Part shown: positions 8,916 to 16,790 of the stretch, one piece after another
How positions within the stretch are numbered: position 1 is the stretch's first letter
How the letters are laid out: every line of letters starts with the position of its first letter
Assembly: GCF_023822065.1 (NCBI RefSeq)
Contig: NZ_CP084930.1
Span: 886,501 to 950,500, forward strand
Length of the DNA stretch: 64,000 bases
Direction of reading: 5' to 3'
From: Sphingomonas morindae
Lineage (GTDB): Bacteria; Pseudomonadota; Alphaproteobacteria; Sphingomonadales; Sphingomonadaceae
Position numbers and translations under genes: made by a program
The notes under the pieces: model-generated
What the model was told of the DNA's origin: nothing
The model's database searches: none
What the model saw: only the letters and a program-made list of their open reading frames with translations

Positions 8916-9942
8916 AGTCTTCCCCCTTGCCCCCAAGGTTGATCGTGCCGGCCTGGGCGAGCTGGCGCGCGATGGCGAGAATCTGCTTCTGCGCCTCCTG
9001 CACCTCGGCCAGCCGCATCGGGCCGCGCTCGGCGATCTCGTCCTGGATCGACTGGGCGGCGCGGCTGGACATGCAGCCGAAGATCTTCTGCCGCAGCCGC
9101 TCGTCGGCGCCCTTCAGCGCCACCACCAGCAGATCGCTCTCGACACCGCGCATGAGCGTGCCGAGATCCTTGTCGCTGACGCTCATCAGATTGTCGAAGA
9201 TGAACATCTCGTCCTCGATCGCGCGCGCCAGCGTCTTGTCGAGCTTGGCGAGCTGGCGGATCACGCGCTGCTCGGTGGCGGTGCGCGTGGAGTTGACGAT
9301 CTTGGCCGCCTCGCTGGCGCCACCGCGCGCCGGGGCGGTGCCGTTGGAGCGCTTGTTCACCTGGCGCAGCAGCAGCCGCTCGAGATCGTCGAGCGCTTCC
9401 TGCGTCACCGCGCCCAGAGTCGCGACCCGGTAGATCACCTCGGCCTGCAGCTCCTCCTCGAGCAGCTGCAGCACGTCCGCCGCGACCGGCGGCTCGAGAT
9501 GCGCCAGCACCAGCGCGGCGATCTGCGGATGCTCGAACTCGACCAGCCCGGCGATCGTCTTGGCGTCCATCCACTTGAGCGAATCGAGCGCGGAGGAGCG
9601 CGCCGGCGGCGTGATGCGGGCGAGCATATTCTCGGCGCGCTCGGCGCCGAGCGCGCGCTCCATCATGGTGCGGATCTGGCTGTCCGCGCCGAAGCCGATC
9701 GTGGTCCGCTCGCGCGCCCGACCGATGAACTGGTCGAGCACCCCGTCCACCTCTTCCTCGCTCACATCGGCGACGCCGAACATGGCCGAGCCGAGCATCT
9801 GCACCTCGTCCGGATCGAGCCGGCCCAGCACCTGGGCGGCCTCGTCCTCGGCCAGCAGCATCAGCAGGATCGCGGCGGCGCTCGATCCCTTGGGCATGGG
9901 CGCGCCGCCATCGGGGGCGGGAAGCGGCAGCGGCTCAGGCAT
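8908..9942 (-). CDS. fliG: FliG, flagellar motor switch protein
   Basis: The 344-residue protein has the FliG armadillo domains. Near residue 100 a MERALGAERAE segment follows the N-terminal FliF-binding domain. The middle EHPQIAALVLAHLEP (EHPQ motif, about residues 137-151) is intact. The C-terminal torque helix includes LMRGVESDLLVVALKGADERLRQKIFGCMSSRAA, with charged residues alternating as in FliG. It follows fliF with an eight-base overlap. Confidence 0.97.
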   Translation of the reverse strand: MPEPLPLPAPDGGAPMPKGSSAAAILLMLLAEDEAAQVLGRLDPDEVQMLGSAMFGVADVSEEEVDGVLDQFIGRARERTTIGFGADSQIRTMMERALGAERAENMLARITPPARSSALDSLKWMDAKTIAGLVEFEHPQIAALVLAHLEPPVAADVLQLLEEELQAEVIYRVATLGAVTQEALDDLERLLLRQVNKRSNGTAPARGGASEAAKIVNSTRTATEQRVIRQLAKLDKTLARAIEDEMFIFDNLMSVSDKDLGTLMRGVESDLLVVALKGADERLRQKIFGCMSSRAAQSIQDEIAERGPMRLAEVQEAQKQILAIARQLAQAGTINLGGKGEDYV

Positions 9943-11716
9943 TTTCGGCGGCCTTGGGCATGTCGGCGCGGATCAGGTCGCGCACCACCAGGGCGGCGCG
10001 ATCGGGATCCTGGCGGACGAAGTTGCGGATCAGCGCGGCGCGGGCGGCATAGCTGGGCGCGGCCTCGATCATGTCGAGCGTCACCGGCTTGTCGGGGCTG
10101 ATCTCGGCGGTCTGCTCGGCGAGCGCGGACTGCATCTCGCGGCCCATGTCCACGCGCTCCTTCTCGGCGGCGGCGCGCTGCTGCTCCACGGCCGCCTGGC
10201 GGCGCTTCATCAGCGGCCGGCCGATGCCGAAGACGAGGATCGCGGCGACGATGATCGCGGTGAGATTGCGGCCGACCGGGCCGATCCAGCTCGCCTGATA
10301 CCAGGCGGGCTTGGTGGCGGCGTCGCTGGGCGCGAAATTCTGCTGCGACACCGAGACGATGTCACCGCGGGTCTGGTCGAACCCGACCGCGCCCTTCACC
10401 AGATTCTCGATCTGCGCCTGCTGCTGCGGGGTCAGCGGCTTGGCGCCCTGCGCCTGGCGCAGCGCCACCGCCACGGTCAGCCGGCGCACCGTGCCGACCG
10501 CATTCTTGGTCACCGACACTTCGTGGCCCAGCGTGTAGCTGCGGTTGTAGCTCTCGTCGGTCTTGCCGGGAGCGGCCGCGCCGGCCTGGCCGGGGGCGGC
10601 GCCGGGCGCCTGCGGGCCGTTCGGCTGGGGCGGCGTCTGCGCCACCGGCTGGCCATTGGGCGTGGCGGTGGAGGTGGCGGCGGCGGGCGCGGTGTTGGAC
10701 AGCGCGCCGGGGATGCCGGTCGCCGGCTTGGCGCCGCCGCTGCCGTCGGCGGTCCAGCTGCCCTCCTCATGGGCGAGCACCTGGCCGTCCTTGGGATAGG
10801 TCTCGCGGGTCGAGGCGATCTCGGCGAAATCGAGATCGGCATGGACCTCGGCGGTGAAATTGCCGTCGCCCACGATCGGCGTCAGCAGCGAGGCCAACGC
10901 CTGGCGATATTTGTCCTCCATCCGCGTCTGGAGCGCCACCTGGCGGTCGGCGCCGTCGTCGGCACCCGCGCCGCCGCTCTTGGAGAGCAGCCGGCCCGAT
11001 TGGTCGACGATCGACACATCGTCGGGCGACAGGCCCGAGACCGAGGCGGCGACGAGATGCACGATGGCCTGGACCTGCGCGTCCGAGAGCGCGCGGCCGG
11101 CGCGCAGCCGCAGCATCACCGACGCCTGGGGCTTGGCGGTATCGCGCAGGAACACGCTCGGCGTCTCGACCGCGAGATGCACCTTGGCGCTCTCCACGGC
11201 ATCGATCGCCTCGATCGTGCGCGCCAGATCCATCTCGTGCGCCTCGCGCAGCCGCTCGCCTTCCACCGCGCGGCTCGCGCCCATCGGCAGATTGGTGATG
11301 AGCTGGTCGCCGTCCGGCGCCGCCTTGGGCAGGCCCTGCTGCGCGAGCAGCATCTTGGCGCGGTAATAGCTGTCCTCGGGCACGGTCAGCGCGCCGCTCG
11401 AGGCATCGAGGTGATATTTGATCCCCGCGGTGTCGAGCGCGGCGGCCACCGCCGCCTTGTCGGCGTCCGGCAGGCCGGCGAACAGATCGCGCTGCGGCGC
11501 CTGGTGCAGCACCGCCCAGATCAGCGCGGCCGCGCCGAGCAGGCCGATCAGCCCCATCAGTGGCAGGCTCTTCGCCACCGCCGGCTGGGCCGCGATGCTG
11601 CGGATGCGCTGCAGGATGCCGCCCATGCCGCCGGCGGCGAGGCCGGCGACCGGCGCCGGCAGGGCGCCGGCGGCAGCGGGGACGAGATTGGTCGAGGGGG
11701 CGGTCAGTTCAGCCAT
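9935..11716 (-). CDS. fliF: FliF, MS-ring protein
   Basis: The 593-residue protein has an N-terminal membrane helix (about residues 53-70), two ring-building motifs in the periplasm (NLPMGASRAVEGERLREAHEMDLARTIEAIDAVESAKVHLAVE is split across RBM2), a Pro/Gly-rich insertion, a second membrane helix near residue 480, and a FliG-binding C-terminus. FliF forms the MS ring that founds basal-body assembly. It starts one base before fliE ends its stop region, so fliE-fliF are tightly linked. Confidence 0.97.
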   Translation of the reverse strand: MAELTAPSTNLVPAAAGALPAPVAGLAAGGMGGILQRIRSIAAQPAVAKSLPLMGLIGLLGAAALIWAVLHQAPQRDLFAGLPDADKAAVAAALDTAGIKYHLDASSGALTVPEDSYYRAKMLLAQQGLPKAAPDGDQLITNLPMGASRAVEGERLREAHEMDLARTIEAIDAVESAKVHLAVETPSVFLRDTAKPQASVMLRLRAGRALSDAQVQAIVHLVAASVSGLSPDDVSIVDQSGRLLSKSGGAGADDGADRQVALQTRMEDKYRQALASLLTPIVGDGNFTAEVHADLDFAEIASTRETYPKDGQVLAHEEGSWTADGSGGAKPATGIPGALSNTAPAAATSTATPNGQPVAQTPPQPNGPQAPGAAPGQAGAAAPGKTDESYNRSYTLGHEVSVTKNAVGTVRRLTVAVALRQAQGAKPLTPQQQAQIENLVKGAVGFDQTRGDIVSVSQQNFAPSDAATKPAWYQASWIGPVGRNLTAIIVAAILVFGIGRPLMKRRQAAVEQQRAAAEKERVDMGREMQSALAEQTAEISPDKPVTLDMIEAAPSYAARAALIRNFVRQDPDRAALVVRDLIRADMPKAAENA

Positions 11717-11717
11717 G

Positions 11718-12083
11718 TCACACCGGCATGCTCATGATGTCCTTGTACGCGGACAGGAGTTTGTTGCGGACTTGCAGGGTCGCCTGGAAACCGACCGAAG
11801 CCTGCTCGCGGGCGAGCATCACGGCGGCCACGTCGGTGGTGTCGCCACGCTCGTAGGAGGCGGACATCGCGTCCGACTTGGTCTGAAGCTGGTTGACCTG
11901 GCCGAGCGCCGACTTGAGCGCGTCGCCGAAATCGGCGGCGCCCGGGCCGGACGGCGCGGCGGCGCCCCCCGCCGGCGCGACCGGCGCGCTCGGGGCGGCG
12001 CCGGCGGCCTTTTGCAGCGCGGCGTTCTGCTGGAGGATCTGCGCCCGCATCTGCAGCAGGCTGGAGGCGGTGATGCTCGTCAT
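11718..12083 (-). CDS. fliE: FliE, rod adaptor protein
   Basis: The 121-residue product ends in the conserved FliE tail: ASVGFQATLQVRNKLLSAYKDIMSMPV. The middle FGDALKSALGQVNQLQTKSDAM is also typical. FliE links the MS ring to the proximal rod. It is the first structural gene after the activator gene, ten bases downstream, and is followed by fliF. Confidence 0.95.
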   Translation of the reverse strand: MTSITASSLLQMRAQILQQNAALQKAAGAAPSAPVAPAGGAAAPSGPGAADFGDALKSALGQVNQLQTKSDAMSASYERGDTTDVAAVMLAREQASVGFQATLQVRNKLLSAYKDIMSMPV

Positions 12084-12093
12084 CGATCAGCCC

Positions 12094-13344
12094 TCACGCC
12101 GCGACCGCGCGCATCTCGGCCAGCCGGTAGCGCAGCGTGCGCTCCGAAATGCCGAGCGCCGCCGCCGCCGCCGCGCGGCGTCCGCCCGCGGCTTCGAGCG
12201 CGGCGCGGATCGCATCCTGCTCGGAGGCGCGCGCCGTATCCGCCAGCCGACGCGCCGGCGCGGCGGGCACCAGGCTCAGCACCGGCGCGGCGGCGCGGTG
12301 CATCACCTCGATCGCGAGATCCTCGGCCTCGATCCGGTCGCCGCCGCGCAGCAGCAGCGCGCGCTGGAGCACATTGTCCAGCTCGCGGACATTGCCCGGC
12401 CAGTCATGCGCCATCAGCCGGTCGAGCGCATTGGCGGTCGGCCAGGCGAGGCGCTCGCCCGGGCGGGCATGGCGCAGCAGCAGCGCGGCGGTGATCGCGC
12501 GAATGTCCAGCCGGCGCGCCTTGAGCGGCTTGAGCGCCAGCGGCATGACGTTGAGCCGCCAGTAGAGATCGGCGCGGAACCGGCCTTCCTGCACTTCCAC
12601 CGCCAGCTCGCGATTGGCCGCGGCGATGATTCGCACGTCGATCTTGATCGGGCTCGTCGCGCCCACCGGCAGCACCTCGCGCTCCTGGATGGCGCGCAGC
12701 AGCTTGGCCTGCAGGCCGAGCGGCATCTCGGCGATCTCGTCGAGCAGCAGCGTGCCGCCCTCGGCGGCGCGGAACAGCCCCTCGGACGCCGCCGTCGCGC
12801 CGGTGAAGGCGCCGCGGACATGACCGAACAGCATCGCCTCGAGCATCGACTCGGGCAGCGCCGCGCAGTTGATCGCGACAAAGGGCTTGGCCGCGCGCGG
12901 GCTGGCGGCGTGGATGAAGCGGGCCATGCCCTCCTTGCCGGTGCCGGTTTCGCCGAGCACCAGCACGGTGGCGTCGGAGCGGGCGACGCGGGTGGCGAGC
13001 GTCAGGTAGAGCGCGCTCTCGGGCTCGCCCACCGCCGGGCCGGCGCCGCGCACCAGTTCGGCGATCAGGGCCAGCGCGAAGGGCAGGTCGTCAAAACCGA
13101 AGCGAAGCGTGGCCGGGCTGGTGGCGGTGGCGAGGATCAGCTCGGGCGCGCCCTCGGCCATGGCGATCAGCACGTCGCGCGGCGTGGCGTGGGCGCGCTC
13201 CGAATCGGCGAGGATGCGCGGCGCGGCGCGGGGCGCCGCGAGCGCCGCCGTCACCGGACCGGCGGCGATGCCAACCCCGGCCAGCCAGGCCGAAAGGGCC
13301 GGACAGGCGCGCTGCGCACCGTTGCTGATCCCGATCATCGTCAT
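12094..13344 (-). CDS. Sigma-54-dependent flagellar transcriptional activator (FlbD/FleQ-like)
   Basis: From ATG 13344 the product is 416 residues. The AAA+ domain has Walker A GETGTGKE (131-138), the sigma-54-contacting GAFTGA loop (178-183) and Walker B LLLDEI (199-204). A Fis-type helix-turn-helix ends the protein (AAAAALGISERTLRYRLAEM). The first ~105 residues lack the aspartate pocket of a receiver domain, so this is not an obviously phosphorylated regulator. It leads the fliE-flhB operon and faces the flagellin gene. It probably activates the two sigma-54 promoters found at flgA and flgB. Upstream in-frame starts to 13485 exist but give an unlikely Arg-rich tail. Confidence 0.9.
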   Translation of the reverse strand: MTMIGISNGAQRACPALSAWLAGVGIAAGPVTAALAAPRAAPRILADSERAHATPRDVLIAMAEGAPELILATATSPATLRFGFDDLPFALALIAELVRGAGPAVGEPESALYLTLATRVARSDATVLVLGETGTGKEGMARFIHAASPRAAKPFVAINCAALPESMLEAMLFGHVRGAFTGATAASEGLFRAAEGGTLLLDEIAEMPLGLQAKLLRAIQEREVLPVGATSPIKIDVRIIAAANRELAVEVQEGRFRADLYWRLNVMPLALKPLKARRLDIRAITAALLLRHARPGERLAWPTANALDRLMAHDWPGNVRELDNVLQRALLLRGGDRIEAEDLAIEVMHRAAAPVLSLVPAAPARRLADTARASEQDAIRAALEAAGGRRAAAAAALGISERTLRYRLAEMRAVAA

Positions 13345-13368
13345 CGACGCTTGGTCTCCGGAAAAACT

Positions 13369-13385
13369 TGCCCGTTCACTGGGCA
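13369..13385. promoter_or_regulatory. Inverted repeat in the activator leader
   Basis: TGCCC (13369-13373) and GGGCA (13381-13385) form a perfect five-base inverted repeat with a seven-base spacer, 25 bases upstream of the activator start. It may be a small operator or RNA hairpin. No sigma-54 or clear sigma-70 promoter was recognised for this operon in 13345-13500. Confidence 0.35.
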
Positions 13386-13556
13386 GGAATTTCCCTGATT
13401 CCGACCAATAAAACGTTAACGCGCGCGCCCGGATCGCTGAGGACCGCGCACGACGCGCGAGCGCCGCCCGCACCCGCCCGCTCATACGCGCGCGCGCGTG
13501 GGAAGAGGGCCGTCATGGTTAAGGGCGCGGTAGGAAAAAACCCCCGAAATTTCTGC

Positions 13557-13583
13557 TAAAACCCCGCCGGGCGCGGCCGTTAT
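13557..13583 (+). promoter_or_regulatory. Sigma-28 (FliA) promoter of the flagellin gene
   Basis: TAAA at 13557-13560 and GCCGTTAT at 13576-13583 are separated by exactly 15 bases. The family consensus is TAAA-N15-GCCGATAA; six of eight -10 bases match. It lies 56 bases before the flagellin ATG, and fliA is encoded at 16065-16790. Confidence 0.82.
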
Positions 13584-13639
13584 CGGGATCGTGGCCGGCA
13601 AGGAATTGTCGCTCCGGCCGGCACTCGGAGGATTTCGCG

Positions 13640-14518
13640 ATGACCGTGATCAACACCAACACCGCCGCGATGCGCGCCCAGAATGGCAGCCGCGTGGCCA
13701 ATGCCGCCATCCAGACCGCGATGAGCCGTCTCTCGTCGGGCAAGCGGATCAACACCGCCGCCGACGACGCCGCCGGCATGGCGATCTCCAACTCGATGAC
13801 CTCGCAGATCACCGGCATGAACCAGGCGATCCGCAACGCCAATGACGGCGTCTCGCTGGTCCAGACCGCCGACGGCGCGCTCGACGAAGTCACCAACATG
13901 CTCCAGCGCGTCCGCGAGCTGGCGGTGCAGTCGGCCTCGGGCACCTATTCCGACAATGACCGCGCCAACATGCAGACCGAAGTCGGCCAGCTGACGACGC
14001 AGATCAAGTCGGTGCTCGGCAACACCACCTTCAACGGCACCTCGCTGTTCAACACCGGCGCCAGCGCCGCCGCGACGACGGTGAAGATCCAGGCCGGCGC
14101 CGGCTCCAGCGCCAACGACCAGATCACCATCAACATCGGCGGCATCGACCTCTCGGCCGCGACCGCGTCGGGCTCCACCGCCGCCACCGGCAATCTCGAC
14201 GTGTCGAACACCGGCGGCTCGACCAGCAACGGCGTCACCAACGCGCAGAACACGATGAAGAGCGTCGACTCGCTGCTGACGACGATCAACACCGTCCGCG
14301 CCGGGCTCGGCGCCTCGCAGAGCCAGCTCAACTCGGCGGTGAACAACCTCACCAACAACGTCACCAACCTGTCGGACGCGCGCAGCCGCATCCAGGACGC
14401 GGATTTCTCCTCGGAGACGACCGCGCTCGCCAAGGCGCAGATCCTGAGCCAGGCCTCCACCGCCATGCTCGCCCAGGCGAACCAGTCCTCGCAGGGCGTG
14501 CTCAAGCTGCTCCAGTAA
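13640..14518 (+). CDS. fliC: Flagellin
   Basis: The 292-residue protein has the conserved flagellin ends: [19 protein letters not shown] and [19 protein letters not shown] at the N-terminus, and [19 protein letters not shown] then [20 protein letters not shown] at the C-terminus. The central variable region is short (about residues 130-205), so the filament should have a thin surface domain. Start is fixed by GGAGG at 13627-13631. Transcription is expected from the sigma-28 promoter just upstream, and a strong hairpin follows the gene. Confidence 0.97.
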   Translation: MTVINTNTAAMRAQNGSRVANAAIQTAMSRLSSGKRINTAADDAAGMAISNSMTSQITGMNQAIRNANDGVSLVQTADGALDEVTNMLQRVRELAVQSASGTYSDNDRANMQTEVGQLTTQIKSVLGNTTFNGTSLFNTGASAAATTVKIQAGAGSSANDQITINIGGIDLSAATASGSTAATGNLDVSNTGGSTSNGVTNAQNTMKSVDSLLTTINTVRAGLGASQSQLNSAVNNLTNNVTNLSDARSRIQDADFSSETTALAKAQILSQASTAMLAQANQSSQGVLKLLQ

Positions 14519-14548
14519 GCGGGTCCGGTCCCTCTCCGAGGCGATCCC

Positions 14549-14583
14549 GGCCTCCGGCGCACCGCTCCCCCGCGCCGGAGGCC
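14549..14583 (+). terminator. Hairpin after flagellin
   Basis: GGCCTCCGGCGC (14549-14560) pairs perfectly over 12 bases with GCGCCGGAGGCC (14572-14583), with an 11-base loop. A pyrimidine-rich stretch follows rather than a pure T run. It would isolate the abundant flagellin mRNA from the next gene. Confidence 0.7.
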
Positions 14584-14623
14584 GTCCCGTCTTCCTCTTC
14601 CTTCCCGTTTCAGGGCCGCGCGC

Positions 14624-15523
14624 ATGACCGACAATCTCGATATGGCCAGCCTCATCGCCGAGGTCGACGAGCTGGTCTTCGACGAGCCCGAGGCGCCCGC
14701 CAAGCCCGCGCGCAAGCCGCGCAAAAAGGCCGCCAAGGCCGAGCCGACGCCGGCGCCGGCACCCGCCGCGCCGCCCGCCGCCACGGCCGAGCCGCTGCCC
14801 GAGATCGATCTCAGCGGTCTCGATTTCCTTGAGGCGGCGCCCGCCCCGGCCCCGGCCCCGGCCGGTCCGCCCGCCGCCGATCCGCTCGCCGAGATCGATC
14901 TGAGCGGGCTCGATTTCCTGGAAGCGGCGCCGGCCGCGCCGGTGGCCGCCACGCCGGTCAGCGCGCCCGCGCCCGCGCCGGCGCCCACCGCCGCCCCTGT
15001 CCCGCCCGCCGCGCCCACTGTCGCCGCCGCGCCCGTCGCCGCCGCGCCCGCCGCGATCGCGCCGCCCGCCGCCGCGCCGAGCCCGCGCGTCGCGCTGATG
15101 ACCAAGCTGCTCGTCGGCCTGTGCGTCGTCAGCAGCTTCGCCTCGCTCGGCGGGCTGCTGACGGTGAGCCGCTCGGTCGCCGCCGCCGAGGCGCAGCGCG
15201 CCGCCGCCGCCGAGGAACGCGAGAAGCTGGAGCATCTGAACCAGACCGCCGAAAGCCTCGCCCAGTCGAGCAAGGCGCTCGCCGCCATCCTCGCCCGCGC
15301 GCCCGCCGTCGCCACCCCGCCGGCCAGCGCCGAGGATGTCCGCCAGGCGATGGACGGGCTCAAAATGGCGCTGTCCAAGCAGCAGCCCGATGGCGTCGCG
15401 CCGCTCGCCGGCATGATCCGCGACGGGCTGGGCGATGTCATCATCCGCCTCAACCAGATCGACGCCGCGCTCGATCAGCACGCCGGCACCGCCCCCGCCC
15501 CGCGCCGCCGCCCCGCCGACTGA
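14624..15523 (+). CDS. Membrane-anchored Ala/Pro-rich protein with EIDLSGLDFLEAAP repeats, function unknown
   Basis: The 299-residue protein is not recognised. Residues 1-30 are acidic then Lys/Arg/Pro-rich. Two copies of EIDLSGLDFLEAAP (about 59-72 and 91-104) are joined by an Ala/Pro linker. A long Ala/Pro linker leads to one membrane helix (about 159-180, LMTKLLVGLCVVSSFASLGGLL) and then a charged coiled coil (185-215). The final third is a compact helical region ending in a basic tail. The topology suggests a cytoplasmic repeat arm and an external or periplasmic coiled coil. It lies directly after flagellin, where fliD or flaG-type genes occur elsewhere, but resembles neither. A flagellar link is only positional. 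Confidence 0.75.
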   Translation: MTDNLDMASLIAEVDELVFDEPEAPAKPARKPRKKAAKAEPTPAPAPAAPPAATAEPLPEIDLSGLDFLEAAPAPAPAPAGPPAADPLAEIDLSGLDFLEAAPAAPVAATPVSAPAPAPAPTAAPVPPAAPTVAAAPVAAAPAAIAPPAAAPSPRVALMTKLLVGLCVVSSFASLGGLLTVSRSVAAAEAQRAAAAEEREKLEHLNQTAESLAQSSKALAAILARAPAVATPPASAEDVRQAMDGLKMALSKQQPDGVAPLAGMIRDGLGDVIIRLNQIDAALDQHAGTAPAPRRRPAD

Positions 15524-15663
15524 GCGGGCCGGCGGCCCTGGCCTGCGCGCCGGATCTAGGGAAAGACGCGGAGGCCGCCCTCGGCATCCTGCGTAGAGCG
15601 GGTGTAAGCGCGCTGCCATAAAGCTCTGCGATCCTCGTCCCCATCGTCATGGAGGACAGGATC

Positions 15664-15996
15664 ATGATCGCGGAGATCGTCACCTATTCGCTCGCGGCGG
15701 GCAGCGATGCCGAGACCGCGCTCGACATTTACCGCCGCACCAGCCGCGATGCCGAGCAGAATATTGATCTTGTCCGTTCTTTTCCGCTGTTTGACGCGGA
15801 GCGCGGGCTCGCCGGCGGAATCTTTCTCTGGCGATCGCGCGAGGCGGCGGAGCGCGCGCACGGCGAAAGCTACTGGGAATCGGTGCGCGCCCTCGCCGGC
15901 GCCTATCCCGAGATCGAGACGTTCGATCTCCTGCCCGACGATGATCTGGTCGATACCGACGCCGTCGCGGACGAGGCGCTGTACGACGAGGAATGA
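15664..15996 (+). CDS. Small dimeric alpha-beta-barrel protein (YdhR/ABM-like)
   Basis: From ATG 15664 (GGAGG eight bases upstream) the product is 110 residues. The pattern MIAEIVTYSLAAG, then helix, RSFPLFDAERGLAGGIFLWRSREAAERAH, resembles small monooxygenase-fold proteins of the YdhR type. The acidic C-terminus (DEALYDEE) is encoded within a 17-base tandem repeat. It converges on fliA. Substrate and role cannot be told. Confidence 0.65.
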   Translation: MIAEIVTYSLAAGSDAETALDIYRRTSRDAEQNIDLVRSFPLFDAERGLAGGIFLWRSREAAERAHGESYWESVRALAGAYPEIETFDLLPDDDLVDTDAVADEALYDEE

Positions 15997-16033
15997 GGCA
16001 CGACGAGGAATGAGGTACGTCGAGGATCGAGCG
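15983..16033. repeat. 17-bp tandem repeat across a stop codon
   Basis: Units at 15983-15999 and 16000-16016 differ only at the last base (ACGACGAGGAATGAGGC/T). A third, diverged unit is 16017-16033. The stop codon of the preceding gene lies in unit one, so the duplication is outside the coding frame apart from the first unit. Confidence 0.8.
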
Positions 16034-16064
16034 TCCGCCGGGCCGCTGCCCGGGGAAAGTGAGA

Positions 16065-16790
16065 TCAATCCTCGTCCCAGCCCTTGAGCAGCGCGCGCAC
16101 CTTGTCGAGCGCGGCCTTCTTGATCTGGCAGACGCGCGCGGCGCCGATGTCCAGCACGCGGCCGATTTCCTCGAGATTGAGTTCCTCGACGAAATAGAGC
16201 TGCAGCACCATCGCCTCGCGCTCGGGCAGCTTGCCGATCGCGCCGGCCAGCGCCTCGCGCAGCCGGTCGCGGTCCAGCTGCTGGTCCGCGCTCTCCTCGA
16301 GATCGGCGAACCACATGGACTGGTCGGAATAGACCTCGTCCAGGCTTTCCTGGCGCACCGATTCGGCGGCGTCGGCCATTTCGCGATAGCCGGCGGCGTC
16401 GAGCCCCAGCGTCTCGGCAAGCTCGCTCTCGGTCGCCGCGCGGCCCAGCCGGCTTTCGATCTCGGCGCGCGCGCGCGCGATCTCCTTGCGCTTGGCCATG
16501 CCCGAGCGGCACTGGCTGGCGTGACGCCGCAGATGATCGATCATCGCGCCCCGCACGCGCATCTGCGCATAGGTGGCGAAGGCGTGGCCGCGATCCTCAT
16601 AGCCATTGGCCGCCTCGACCAGGGCGACCATGCCGATCTGCACCAGATCCTCGATGTCCACCGCGTTGCTCACGCGGCCATGGACATGCCAGGCGATCTT
16701 GCGGACCAGCGGCATGTGCGCCGACACCAGATCGGTCGGCCGCTGCCGCGCGGGCTTGCGGCCATAGGTCATCGAGCTGTGCGCGTTCAC
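16065..16790 (-). CDS. fliA: FliA, flagellar sigma factor (sigma-28)
   Basis: The 241-residue product has sigma region 2 (HMPLVRKIAWHVHGRV, then DIEDLVQIGMVALVEAA and FATYAQMRVRGAMIDHLRR), region 3 and region 4 (KLPEREAMVLQLYFVEELNLEEIGRVLDI...RVCQIKKAAL). It matches FliA in length and domain order. The GTG start overlaps the flhA stop by four bases. FliA should drive flagellin and other late genes and be held by FlgM encoded upstream in the same run. Confidence 0.96.
   Translation of the reverse strand: MNAHSSMTYGRKPARQRPTDLVSAHMPLVRKIAWHVHGRVSNAVDIEDLVQIGMVALVEAANGYEDRGHAFATYAQMRVRGAMIDHLRRHASQCRSGMAKRKEIARARAEIESRLGRAATESELAETLGLDAAGYREMADAAESVRQESLDEVYSDQSMWFADLEESADQQLDRDRLREALAGAIGKLPEREAMVLQLYFVEELNLEEIGRVLDIGAARVCQIKKAALDKVRALLKGWDED

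Noticed and set aside
13580-15619. Very long minus-strand open frame opposite flagellin and the repeat protein
   Set aside because: It is the GC-rich antisense shadow of two well-supported plus-strand genes; its translation is Gly/Arg/Asp-rich with no domain.
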